Shown here: positions 8,113 to 16,820 of the stretch, in pieces
How positions within the stretch are numbered: the stretch's first letter is position 1
How the letters are laid out: every line of letters starts with the position of its first letter
Assembly (NCBI RefSeq): GCF_003634575.1
Contig: NZ_RBLJ01000001.1
Span: 62,001-126,000, forward strand
DNA from: Photorhabdus asymbiotica
GTDB lineage: Bacteria; Pseudomonadota; Gammaproteobacteria; Enterobacterales; Enterobacteriaceae
DNA: 64,000 nt
Direction: 5' to 3'
Notes under the pieces: generated by a model
Told to the model about the DNA's origin: nothing
The model's input: the letters and a program-made list of their open reading frames with translations, nothing else
The model's database searches: none
Made by a program: the position numbers and the translations under genes

Positions 8113-10973
8113 GGCAGCATAATGAGTTATTTCCTGTAGTAAAAGACGCGATAAGCTTTGAAAACCTGCAAGCTCAGGGTGAGAAGGTTATTAGTGATCA
8201 GTCCGGTAACATATGGAGCGATAAAGATAAACATGATCCTGGTATAACATTACTAGACTCTTTAAGTTACGGTGTTTCGGATTTAGCGTATCGGCACTCA
8301 TTACCTTTAACCGATTTATTAACCATTGCTGGAAAAGATACGCTTTTTCCAGCCGAATTCGGGCCACAGCAGACGCTAACTTGTGGCCCTATAACACTGG
8401 ATGATTACCGGCGTGCGTTACTTGATTTACATGGTAATGATGCATTTAAAATATCAGCTAGTGACCCCAGAGACTTTTTGTTTCAGGATATACAGTTAAT
8501 TTGTGAGCCAAAAAGTAAGCGTTATAAATACTATTTCAATCCCGAAACGCTTGAATATACATTCACGCCACCTTCAGGGGATAAATTTAAAACTTTAACA
8601 CTACGAGGGAATTATTGGCTTTATTGGATACCAACCCGTTGGGCAGGTAAATCAGCTAATTTGCCGTTAGTTAAGCGGGTGATGGAAGATTTTCTCCGTG
8701 AAAATCGAAATTTGGGGGAAAATGTTGTTCAAGTGACACGGGTGATATCAACGCCTATTTATCCTGAGCTGGTCATTGAGCTGGCGGATGATATTACAGA
8801 TGCGGCATCAGTATTAGCATCAATCTATATGCTATTAGAACAGTGGGCGATGCCGATGCCTGCTCGCTTTACTACCGAAGCATTACAGGCCAAGGGATTA
8901 ACAAACGAAGAGATCTTTGATGGGCCGTGGTTGCGTCATGGTTGGATACCTCAGTTACCGACCTCTCAAAACTACCATACAGGCATGGTTCTGAAGATGA
9001 ATCATCTGATTAACCAATTGCTGGCGGTTGAAGGTATAAAGCGCGTAGTTAGCCTGACGTTGCCAGAAACAGAATATTTGCATCAGATAAAAGATGATAA
9101 TTGGTCCTGGCAATTAGATGTTGGTTATTATCCATTATTATGGGGAGCTAATCCACTAGAGGTAATTACAGAGAAAAATAACAATTATGTCAAATTGTTC
9201 GCAAAAGGTGGGGTACGATTACAACCTGATCAGAAAAGTGTTGAGCGGTTATTATCACAGGAATCACTCATTAATAATGCTGCATCCACGTTACCGGCTG
9301 GTAAGGTGCGTGATCTCAAAGCCTATACACCTATAAGCCGCAGGTTGCCTGCCTGTTATGGTTTGCAGAATACTTTGCAAAAGTTAAAACCTGAACAACG
9401 ACACTTATATCAGTTCCTATTACCATTGGAGCAAATGCTTGCTGATGGATGTGCGCGGCTTGCATTTTTGCCACATTTGTTAGCATTTAGGGACCGAAGC
9501 GGAAATATCAGTGATACACTCTGGCCTTTCAAGAATACAGAGGACACAATTGCCCAACAGGTTCATCAGGAATATGCCGGTACATTAAAAGCCTTTCAAC
9601 AGCAGGAAATTAGCCTGTTTGATGATAAAAATAGACCGCATCATGGCAATATCAATCGGGAATTAGATATTCTTGATTATCTGCTAGGGTATTTTGGTAC
9701 ACAACGTGCAAAGCGTCCATTAACGCAGGATATTCATGATTTTCTGCAAACCCAGCGAGGTTATTTGGCACAGCAGCCGGAGTTGGGTTATCAGCGTGAT
9801 AATATCCGTATTGATCGAGTTTCAGCTTTACAAAAACGTATAGCAGCCCGAATTGGGCTAGATGGTACTATTTTCAAAGAATCGGTTGATTTAAGTAAGT
9901 TACCTTTTTATTTGATTGAACATCGTCAGCTTTTACCAAATTTACCCCATCTTGACTTTCAACATGATCAAACTCCCCAATCTTTTGTGATTTCCGACAA
10001 CATTGTTAAAGTGAAACAAGCGGGAATAGCAGATAAAATCGTTCGTGGACAGCTTATTGATTTTATAGATATTGAAAGCAAATTTACCGTTCGTGCCCAA
10101 ATGATTGTCGCTGTAGAGGGAAATGAATTTTCTCTGGATACAAAAAATAGTATTCAACTTGAAAAGAATCTGCAGTTATTACAATCAGCGTCTGAGAAAA
10201 ACAATTTACGATGGAGAAATAGCACGGCGTGGTTAGAGGATATGACGTATCGTATCAATTATACTGACGATCAGGTTATAGACGATAAAACAAAACAATG
10301 TCGTTTACAAAGTAATACTAAATCGCCTTTTCCAGCCTTAATTGCACCAAAAAATAAGATTACGATTATTAAGCAATCTTCTCCACTCTCCAGTATTGCT
10401 GAATTTACTGATGAACCAGAATTCAAATTAGTTGCAACGGTGACAGAGATTGATCGGATTGAAGGGATATTGACTATCGAACGGGATGACAACCAACTCC
10501 CTTTCCCGACTAAAGAAGAGAGTAATCAATATATATGGTACATATCTGATGAAAACTATATTTCAAGTGATCGTTTCTCTTTTGTGGTGAGCGTCGTGCT
10601 GAATCGCGGTTTGGTTGAAAGGGAAGATATTGATCAATATAAGCTAGAGGAATGGATAGAGCGTGAAACACTTGCAGAGTTTCCTGCACATATTTCGTTA
10701 ATTACTCATTGGCTGGCATCTGAAAATTTCGATGATTTTGCGAAGACATATCAACGTTGGCAAAACAATGGGGCGCAGTTAGGGGATGAATCCTACACCA
10801 TTTTGGAAAAACTGACATTAGGGCATTTACCAACAGGACTTACTGGCATTAGTAATATGTTTATTGCTACAGAAGCTCAGCGTCTAGAAGTTGTTGGCGA
10901 GAGTGGTAATGAGTGGAATACCCAGGCAATTATTAACAACGAACTATTCTATGTTCCCTCACAGAATAGTTAA
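8109..10973 (+). CDS. pvc12: PVC large baseplate protein Pvc12 (gp7-like)
   Basis: 954-aa protein corresponding to the large wedge or baseplate component of PVC and Afp clusters. The N-terminal block, with WSDKDKHDPGITLLDSLSYGVSDLAYRH, is the family hallmark and resembles the N-terminus of other J-like wedge proteins. In particles of this type it bridges the inner wedge and the fibre. It is translationally coupled to pvc11 by a four-base overlap. A clear Shine-Dalgarno and a 43-base gap separate it from the fibre gene. Confidence 0.88.
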   Translation: MRQHNELFPVVKDAISFENLQAQGEKVISDQSGNIWSDKDKHDPGITLLDSLSYGVSDLAYRHSLPLTDLLTIAGKDTLFPAEFGPQQTLTCGPITLDDYRRALLDLHGNDAFKISASDPRDFLFQDIQLICEPKSKRYKYYFNPETLEYTFTPPSGDKFKTLTLRGNYWLYWIPTRWAGKSANLPLVKRVMEDFLRENRNLGENVVQVTRVISTPIYPELVIELADDITDAASVLASIYMLLEQWAMPMPARFTTEALQAKGLTNEEIFDGPWLRHGWIPQLPTSQNYHTGMVLKMNHLINQLLAVEGIKRVVSLTLPETEYLHQIKDDNWSWQLDVGYYPLLWGANPLEVITEKNNNYVKLFAKGGVRLQPDQKSVERLLSQESLINNAASTLPAGKVRDLKAYTPISRRLPACYGLQNTLQKLKPEQRHLYQFLLPLEQMLADGCARLAFLPHLLAFRDRSGNISDTLWPFKNTEDTIAQQVHQEYAGTLKAFQQQEISLFDDKNRPHHGNINRELDILDYLLGYFGTQRAKRPLTQDIHDFLQTQRGYLAQQPELGYQRDNIRIDRVSALQKRIAARIGLDGTIFKESVDLSKLPFYLIEHRQLLPNLPHLDFQHDQTPQSFVISDNIVKVKQAGIADKIVRGQLIDFIDIESKFTVRAQMIVAVEGNEFSLDTKNSIQLEKNLQLLQSASEKNNLRWRNSTAWLEDMTYRINYTDDQVIDDKTKQCRLQSNTKSPFPALIAPKNKITIIKQSSPLSSIAEFTDEPEFKLVATVTEIDRIEGILTIERDDNQLPFPTKEESNQYIWYISDENYISSDRFSFVVSVVLNRGLVEREDIDQYKLEEWIERETLAEFPAHISLITHWLASENFDDFAKTYQRWQNNGAQLGDESYTILEKLTLGHLPTGLTGISNMFIATEAQRLEVVGESGNEWNTQAIINNELFYVPSQNS

Positions 10974-11016
10974 TACCGAGTGTTGTGATCAACTTTTATT
11001 ATAAGCCGGAGGATAA

Positions 11017-11670
11017 ATGGACAACAAAAATAACAAACCTACTGATCAAGAGATTCTAAAAACATCACGGGCTGTCGGAGAAATTCCTTCAGCGGATAAT
11101 TTAAAAAATCGTTTTAAAGCTCGTTCGATTCCATTAGAGACGGATTTTACTAATCTCATTGACCTTGCTGAAGTTGGACGATTGGCTATCGGCCAGTCAC
11201 CATCGCAGCAAAGTAAAACGCCTGGCACCGGAATGGAATTAACTTCGGATGGTAAATTACAAGTCAAGGCTGGGGCAGGTGTTGATATCGATAATAATAA
11301 TCGTATTACTATTAAGTCTGGTCATGGAATTAAGGTTGATGGAAACGGCATTTCCGTTAAACCAGGTTCGGGTATTAAGGTTGATAGTAATGGTGTAAAT
11401 GTCAATATTGATGATTTTTGGGAGGAAATACGCAATAAAATTATGCCTAAAGGAACCATGCTGCCTATTTATGGCACACCTAACCCCTCTGCGCTGCCAA
11501 CAGGATGGGAATGGTGTGATGGTAAAGATGGCAGACCTAATTTAAAAAAAGGGAAATATAACTTACTATCAGGTCAGTCTTCAGGTACTGATACTTTTTG
11601 GGCAGATAATAAGAATGGAGATACAGAGATCAACGTGTTATTTGTTTACTATATGATTAAGGTTGTGTAA
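11017..11670 (+). CDS. pvc13: Short PVC tail fibre protein Pvc13
   Basis: 217-aa fibre protein. Residues about 1-60 match the baseplate-attachment region of PVC fibres. Residues about 75-130 hold short Gly/Asp/Asn repeats (GVDIDNNNRITI, GIKVDGNGISVKPG, GIKVDSNGVNVN), the pattern of a trimeric beta-prism shaft. The C-terminal region, with MPKGTMLPIYGTPNPSALPTGWEWCDG, is a phage collar/tail-fibre tip motif. Fibres recognise the target cell. It is short compared with the long adenovirus-knob fibres of some other PVCs. The receptor-binding work may be shared with the two genes immediately downstream. Confidence 0.85.
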   Translation: MDNKNNKPTDQEILKTSRAVGEIPSADNLKNRFKARSIPLETDFTNLIDLAEVGRLAIGQSPSQQSKTPGTGMELTSDGKLQVKAGAGVDIDNNNRITIKSGHGIKVDGNGISVKPGSGIKVDSNGVNVNIDDFWEEIRNKIMPKGTMLPIYGTPNPSALPTGWEWCDGKDGRPNLKKGKYNLLSGQSSGTDTFWADNKNGDTEINVLFVYYMIKVV

Positions 11671-11877
11671 TATCTTAAGTAATATGCATTACTCTAAAAT
11701 GAATGATTTATATTTAAGTAACATAATAATTAAGTTGTGTTGTAGGGCTGTTTTTATGAGAAATATAAAAACGGAGGTAATAATTGGCTTCAAAATATCA
11801 GTGATGAAATAGAGTTATTTCGCTTTATAAAAATTTTGTTTTATTTCTTTTAATAATTATTTATAGAAGGTAATGAT

Positions 11878-14226
11878 ATGTGCACACAAAAAAACGTGTT
11901 AGATAGACTGAAAGATAGAAATATTACATTGGGTTGGGATGTTGTTGTTGCATATAACCAAGAAAGTGTTAATAAGTTATTGAAGCAACAATATGTTGAA
12001 AAAGTTTACTCAAATGAACATTTTGTTTTTAAAGATTGGCATGATGATAATAAAACGAAATTTATTGAGGGATTAACAGTAGGCGCTCCACTAGTTTCAT
12101 TTGAGGAGGCGTCTTTATCCGATGCTAATGTAAAAGTGACACTTAACTTTCTTTCTGGTAGATGGAGAGTTATACAAGCAAATACCGGCACACCAATTGA
12201 ATGGAAAGAAATTGTTCCTGGCAGTGGCTATAAAGCAGAATTAGTTGTTCCGCTTAAATCAATAACTGGTAGTGTAAGTAAAAAAGATATCATATTAAAA
12301 TTCAAAGATGCTGTCGTAAAAAAAATAAATTTATTTGACAATCAAGAGCCTGATTTTATTAATTATTTCAAGCAATCGATCAGTGAGGGAAATTATACTT
12401 TAGGGCAACTGGTGACAGACAGCACACCGGGATTAATTCCTGCTGAATTTCATATTCGTACTCAACCCCATCCAAAAACACGTGAGCGTGGTTCTCAATA
12501 TGTAGGAAATGGTGCGGTACTGTTGTTTATTAAAACGCAATATGGCGGAAGTGGAACATTGCCTGTAAATGATTTTGATTGGTTAATTCCTGATGATCAT
12601 ACTAGCGCATTAGTCATTTCGAGTAAGACCATGATGGGGCAAATATTGCCAAAACAATACAAAGATAAATTGCCTGGTGATCCTCAGTTTAGCCCACCAA
12701 AAAGAGTCAATGATAAACAAGACTCTGCTTATTATATTACGATTACCGATGGTGGATTTGATGGTAATAGCCCTATAGAGAAGTCATGGTTACGTTCTGA
12801 TTATAGCAATGGGATTTGGACTGGTGAACGTGGTAATGCTATTATTGGTGAAAAAGGAAAGCGGATACCACCACGTTTTCCATACCAAAATTTTGTTATT
12901 AAACCTCATGGTGAATCGTTATTTCAAGGATGGGAGAATAAGATAAATTACACTCAAAAGTGTGCAAGATATTTCCGACATCATAGTAATAGTATAACTT
13001 TCGAAGATACTGCATTAATGGATCTCAGTATTGGTGGACAAGGTAGTATCAATTGCCAGATTGATGGTGAACATTTCTATTTAAAATCAGATGATTTTTC
13101 CCCCAATGTCAGCTATGAACCAACTTCATTCTGGGATAAATTTATCGGTGGGGTGGATGCAAATGTGAAAGATGAATTCAGAGATGAATTAGCACAACAG
13201 GCAGAAGCAAAGTTAAAACAGGTATTTAATATTGAATTGCCTGAAATCAGTCTGTTTTCTATTAAACATCTGCTCTTTCCTGGCATGGATGTTATGCAAC
13301 TTAAACAGGGTTATTTCCCAGGAGATTTGATTATCTTTGGGGATATTTCACCTAAATTGACCACAATTCAGGTGGCTCCTTTGGAAGCCATGGTTGCCCT
13401 TAAAGAAAATCAAAAATTCACTGTCGTACCTGAAAATAAAAATGTTAGTTGGAAGTTGGATCATAATAGTGAGGCTATCAATGATCCGGGAAATATTGAT
13501 GATAAAGGTATTTATACGGCACCGGGCAGAATCAGATCTGGTTCTGAAGTCATTAAAGTCACTGCAACTGACGGCGATGGAAATCAGGCATCGGCGGCGC
13601 TGACGTTGGTTCCTTCTTCTGTTGCATTAACACCTTCTTTTGCTTTTATCTCTGAAGCAGATAAGAAACCTATATTATTATTGGCGAATGTCCTAGACGG
13701 AAAAGCAGTAACATGGAATGTGGAAAGCTGTACAGGCAGCCAATGTGGTTCTGTTGATCAGAATGGGCTTTATACTCCACCAGCAGGGCGTTTTAACGAT
13801 GGATTTACTTTTGCATCCATCACCGCAACTGCAAAAGATGGTAGTCAAGCACGAACCATTATTTGTCTAATGGCATCAATGCCAGGACATGGTTTTTACA
13901 AGGTTGAACCTAATTTACGTTTGAATGTGAAAGTAGGGGAAGAAATTATCTTTAAAGCGCAGGCAGATAGCTATAATGGTGATCCTGATACTTGGGAAAT
14001 TTTCCCTCCTCGCGGAAAATTAAGTGAACCTGAGTTTGAACCCAATAATGATCCTGAAACTAATGATACAATTTTTGGTCATTATAAGGTGACCTATACC
14101 GCGCCGACTAATGTTACCTCACCTGAATTGCTTGTTGTCCATGTATGGGAGAAAAATAGGCATAATGAGAAAAACAAAGGTAAGGCAGGATATGCACTTA
14201 TTGAAATTATCCCAGATGATAAATAG
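11878..14226 (+). CDS. P47/OrfX-like (TULIP) domain fused to Ig-like modules
   Basis: 782 aa, not a standard PVC component. Residues about 10-490 resemble the clostridial P47/OrfX family of TULIP-fold proteins found in botulinum-toxin clusters. The resemblance shows in ITLGWDVVVAYNQESVNKLL, a GNGAVLLFIKTQ block followed by SALVISSKTMMGQ, and a terminal block ISLFSIKHLLFPGMDV then YFPGDLIIFGDI. TULIP proteins often hold lipid in a groove. Residues about 490-782 form three Ig-like modules with the repeated turn IDDKGIYTAP / VDQNGLYTPP, as in bacterial adhesins. It has no signal peptide or transmembrane segment. It lies in the fibre slot of the cassette, between pvc13 and the tape measure, so a role as target-binding fibre accessory or as co-delivered lipid-binding factor is inferred. 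The P47 call is from recalled family patterns. Confidence 0.72.
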   Translation: MCTQKNVLDRLKDRNITLGWDVVVAYNQESVNKLLKQQYVEKVYSNEHFVFKDWHDDNKTKFIEGLTVGAPLVSFEEASLSDANVKVTLNFLSGRWRVIQANTGTPIEWKEIVPGSGYKAELVVPLKSITGSVSKKDIILKFKDAVVKKINLFDNQEPDFINYFKQSISEGNYTLGQLVTDSTPGLIPAEFHIRTQPHPKTRERGSQYVGNGAVLLFIKTQYGGSGTLPVNDFDWLIPDDHTSALVISSKTMMGQILPKQYKDKLPGDPQFSPPKRVNDKQDSAYYITITDGGFDGNSPIEKSWLRSDYSNGIWTGERGNAIIGEKGKRIPPRFPYQNFVIKPHGESLFQGWENKINYTQKCARYFRHHSNSITFEDTALMDLSIGGQGSINCQIDGEHFYLKSDDFSPNVSYEPTSFWDKFIGGVDANVKDEFRDELAQQAEAKLKQVFNIELPEISLFSIKHLLFPGMDVMQLKQGYFPGDLIIFGDISPKLTTIQVAPLEAMVALKENQKFTVVPENKNVSWKLDHNSEAINDPGNIDDKGIYTAPGRIRSGSEVIKVTATDGDGNQASAALTLVPSSVALTPSFAFISEADKKPILLLANVLDGKAVTWNVESCTGSQCGSVDQNGLYTPPAGRFNDGFTFASITATAKDGSQARTIICLMASMPGHGFYKVEPNLRLNVKVGEEIIFKAQADSYNGDPDTWEIFPPRGKLSEPEFEPNNDPETNDTIFGHYKVTYTAPTNVTSPELLVVHVWEKNRHNEKNKGKAGYALIEIIPDDK

Positions 14227-14244
14227 AAAATTTATTTAAATAAA

Positions 14245-14273
14245 AATCACAGCGGGTTTATCTCGCTGTGATT
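14245..14273 (+). terminator. Perfect 10-bp hairpin after the P47-like gene
   Basis: AATCACAGCG and CGCTGTGATT pair perfectly around a 9-base loop, 18 bases after the stop codon. The T run (14283-14289) begins about ten bases beyond the stem, so it is at best a weak intrinsic terminator. It may instead attenuate or protect the transcript between the two paralogous genes. Confidence 0.5.
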
Positions 14274-14343
14274 AAAGTCATCTTTTTTTATAGATTGTTT
14301 ATCTCTAATAATAATTTTATTTTATAATATAAAGGAAATTAAA

Positions 14344-15132
14344 ATGAATAATGAATATAAAAATAACACCGTGAATTGGCGTATTTCACCTGATACGGTA
14401 GGAAGTATTGATAATAACGGTTTATATACAGCACCTAATCGGGTAAAGAATATCGAATTTGTCCAAGTAATGGCAAGCGATGCTAATAATAATCAATCTT
14501 CTGCGATTATTACTGTTATTCCCTCTTCTGTTGCGTTAACGCCATCGTTTACTTTTATCTCTGAGGCAAAAAAAACATCAGTCACTTTTAAAGCGACAGA
14601 ACTTGAAGGGAAAAAAGTGACATGGAGTATAAATAATTATACCAGTAATCAGTATGGTTCCATCGATCAAAATGGTATCTACACACCACCGGAAAGTCGT
14701 TTTAACGATGGATATACTTTTGTATCTATTACAGCAAAAGCGGAAAATGGCGCTGAAGCGCAAGCGCTTATTTGCTTGATGGCCAAAATTCCAGGGCATG
14801 CCTTTTTCGATGTTCAGCCTAATATATGTTTAAGTGTGAAGCCTGGAGAAGAAATCATTTTTAGAGCTAACGCAGATCGTTATAATGGTGATCCTGATTC
14901 CTGGGAAATTTTCCCGTCTCTTGGTAAATTGGGTGAGCCTGAGTATATAAAAAATAACGATCCAGAAATTCCTATTTATGGATATTATCAAGTGAAATAT
15001 ATTGCGCCAACCAATATAAATTCTTCCCAAATACTCGTTGTGCGTACTTGGGAATATGACAAACATGATGAGCATAATCAAGGTAAAGCAGGATATGCAT
15101 TCATTGAAATTGTGCCAGAAAATGAGCTTTAA
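14344..15132 (+). CDS. Ig-like module protein, tandem paralogue of upstream gene
   Basis: 262 aa. It aligns along its whole length with the C-terminal Ig-like half of the preceding protein. Shared blocks are VPSSVALTPSF / IPSSVALTPSF, FNDGFTF / FNDGYTF, YNGDPDTWEIFPP / YNGDPDSWEIFPS and the ending KAGYA(L/F)IEI. It has no P47-like region. The start ATG follows AAAGGAAATTAAA. The gene is a partial tandem duplication that has diverged but stayed open, so it is probably expressed, perhaps as a second copy of the fibre or adhesin portion. No signal peptide is seen. An ERIC element begins just after its stop. Confidence 0.78.
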   Translation: MNNEYKNNTVNWRISPDTVGSIDNNGLYTAPNRVKNIEFVQVMASDANNNQSSAIITVIPSSVALTPSFTFISEAKKTSVTFKATELEGKKVTWSINNYTSNQYGSIDQNGIYTPPESRFNDGYTFVSITAKAENGAEAQALICLMAKIPGHAFFDVQPNICLSVKPGEEIIFRANADRYNGDPDSWEIFPSLGKLGEPEYIKNNDPEIPIYGYYQVKYIAPTNINSSQILVVRTWEYDKHDEHNQGKAGYAFIEIVPENEL

Positions 15133-15136
15133 TATA

Positions 15137-15263
15137 TATACCCAATAGATTTCGAGCCGCAGCGCGGCGGCAAGTGAATGAATCCCCAGGAGCATAGATA
15201 ACGATGTGACTGGGGTGAGTGAACGCAGCCAACAAAGAGGTAACTTGAAAGATAATGAGTATA
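15137..15263 (+). repeat. ERIC element
   Basis: 127 bp with TATACCC at the left end and the core GAATCCCCAGGAGCATAGATAAC / GTGACTGGGGTGAGTG. The right end is GAGTATA rather than GGGTATA. It lies between the Ig-like paralogue and the tape-measure gene. Confidence 0.93.
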
Positions 15264-15338
15264 AATGACTTTAGTAAGAGAAATTATGGCTTCATTCAGA
15301 ACTATTTATTAGAGTAATTAACTTTATAAAGACATTTA

Positions 15339-16793
15339 ATGGAAAATATAATAGAAAAATTTAATATTAATATTGAAGTCTCATCTGAAATTATTGGAGA
15401 GAGTTTATTAAACTCCCCTTTATTGATGAGTAGAGAAATCAGCAATCAATTATCTGAAATATTATTAGATTATAAAGAATATAATATTGCATTGGATAAG
15501 TTAGTGTTAAATATAGGAGAAATACCCTATGAAATATTTGAACAACAATTCTATGGTCGTTTGGGAAAATTATTAAATGAAAAGTTAACAATAATAATAA
15601 ATGATAAATTATTGGTAAAAAACATATCAACCTCGTTATTTCCTGAATGTTTTAGTGAAAAAAGAAACCCATTATTAAATAGAGTCATAAAAAATTTACC
15701 TTCTAATTTGGTTTTTGAAGTTCATTCAATGGTAAAAATAGAATCAGTAAATAACAAAAAACAAGCTAATATATTGACATCTTATCTGGCTTATTCTTTT
15801 TTTAATAAAAGCAAATTACAACAACATTTATTTTCCACTAGTAATAATAAATTAATTGAGAGCTTATACGCACTTTTTCTAACGGATCAGAATCGAATAC
15901 CTACTGCTCATAAAATAGGAAAAGGTGCACTTATACTATCTGCCCTTATTTGGCTTTATTCTAATTCCAATGATTATCTGCCCAAACCAGAAAGCACTCT
16001 GTTGTTACAAATAGAACAGGATATAAAACAAGGATATTTGCCTTTAACGTTGTTAATCACTTTCTTCCAGAACAGAAATGGCGGGCGTGTTTTTTGCGAT
16101 TGGCAGTATGCGTTATGGCAAATCGATATCATCAAAAATCACTTAGGCATTAAAATAACATCGAAAGAACCCCATTTACGGGAGAAAATAATGTTACAAC
16201 CAGTTAATGCTTCTGATCGATCCTCTGTGCTGATATCAGACGAAAAATTGACAATACCGTTAACAATTACAGGTGCGGGATTAGTGCTTCTCTGGCCACT
16301 ATTAACTCCACTATTTTCGTCTTTTGATTTGTTAGATAAGAAAAGTTTTTCAGACAATTTGGCACAGGAAATAGCATTTAATTTATTGGAATGGTTAGTC
16401 TGGGGAGATGAGATGCTGTTACATCAGGAATCATCATTATCTTTATTACTCTGCGGAATAGATCACCAAACAATACTGGAGCGCCAGGTTCTTATTCCTG
16501 AGCACAAGGAAAAATTAAATAACTGGTTGCAAGGTATTTGTACTCAACTTTTCTCTTGGAAAAAGCTAGGGATCGATGATATGCGCCAACTTTTTTTGCA
16601 GCGTCAGGCTGCACTTTATTATGAAGATGATGGCCGTTGGTTATTAACGGTGCAGCGTGAAGCTTATGATGTATTACTGACTCAAATGCCTTGGCCGTGG
16701 CCATTGAATATTGTGACATTACCTTGGCTAGCTGAGCCGATTAGTATCACTTGGGAAGGTATCTCTGAACCAACGGATTTGTCATTTTGGTAA
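15339..16793 (+). CDS. pvc14: PVC tape-measure protein Pvc14
   Basis: 484-aa protein of the contractile-injection-system tape-measure family, which sets the length of the tube and sheath. The N-terminal region (NINIEVSSEIIGESLLNSPLL, then YNIALDKLVLNIGEIP) matches the beta-strand start of that family. The C-terminus has ALYYEDDGRWLLTVQREAYDVLLTQMPWPW and ends in WLAEPISITWE, the conserved tail segment. The Shine-Dalgarno before the ATG is weak, and an ERIC element lies about 75 bases upstream. Confidence 0.85.
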   Translation: MENIIEKFNINIEVSSEIIGESLLNSPLLMSREISNQLSEILLDYKEYNIALDKLVLNIGEIPYEIFEQQFYGRLGKLLNEKLTIIINDKLLVKNISTSLFPECFSEKRNPLLNRVIKNLPSNLVFEVHSMVKIESVNNKKQANILTSYLAYSFFNKSKLQQHLFSTSNNKLIESLYALFLTDQNRIPTAHKIGKGALILSALIWLYSNSNDYLPKPESTLLLQIEQDIKQGYLPLTLLITFFQNRNGGRVFCDWQYALWQIDIIKNHLGIKITSKEPHLREKIMLQPVNASDRSSVLISDEKLTIPLTITGAGLVLLWPLLTPLFSSFDLLDKKSFSDNLAQEIAFNLLEWLVWGDEMLLHQESSLSLLLCGIDHQTILERQVLIPEHKEKLNNWLQGICTQLFSWKKLGIDDMRQLFLQRQAALYYEDDGRWLLTVQREAYDVLLTQMPWPWPLNIVTLPWLAEPISITWEGISEPTDLSFW

Positions 16794-16820
16794 TCCAATA
16801 TCTCATTAGGAACTCTATGC

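Noticed and set aside
11756-11812. 18-codon ORF between pvc13 and the P47-like gene
   Set aside because: Too short, with no well-placed ribosome site and no recognised peptide; probably chance.
14279-14295. T run after the 14245-14273 hairpin as a full intrinsic terminator
   Set aside because: The T run is about ten bases from the stem, too far for a standard terminator; kept only as a low-confidence hairpin.
14830-15195. 121-aa minus-strand ORF
   Set aside because: Shadow of the Ig-like paralogue gene running into an ERIC element.
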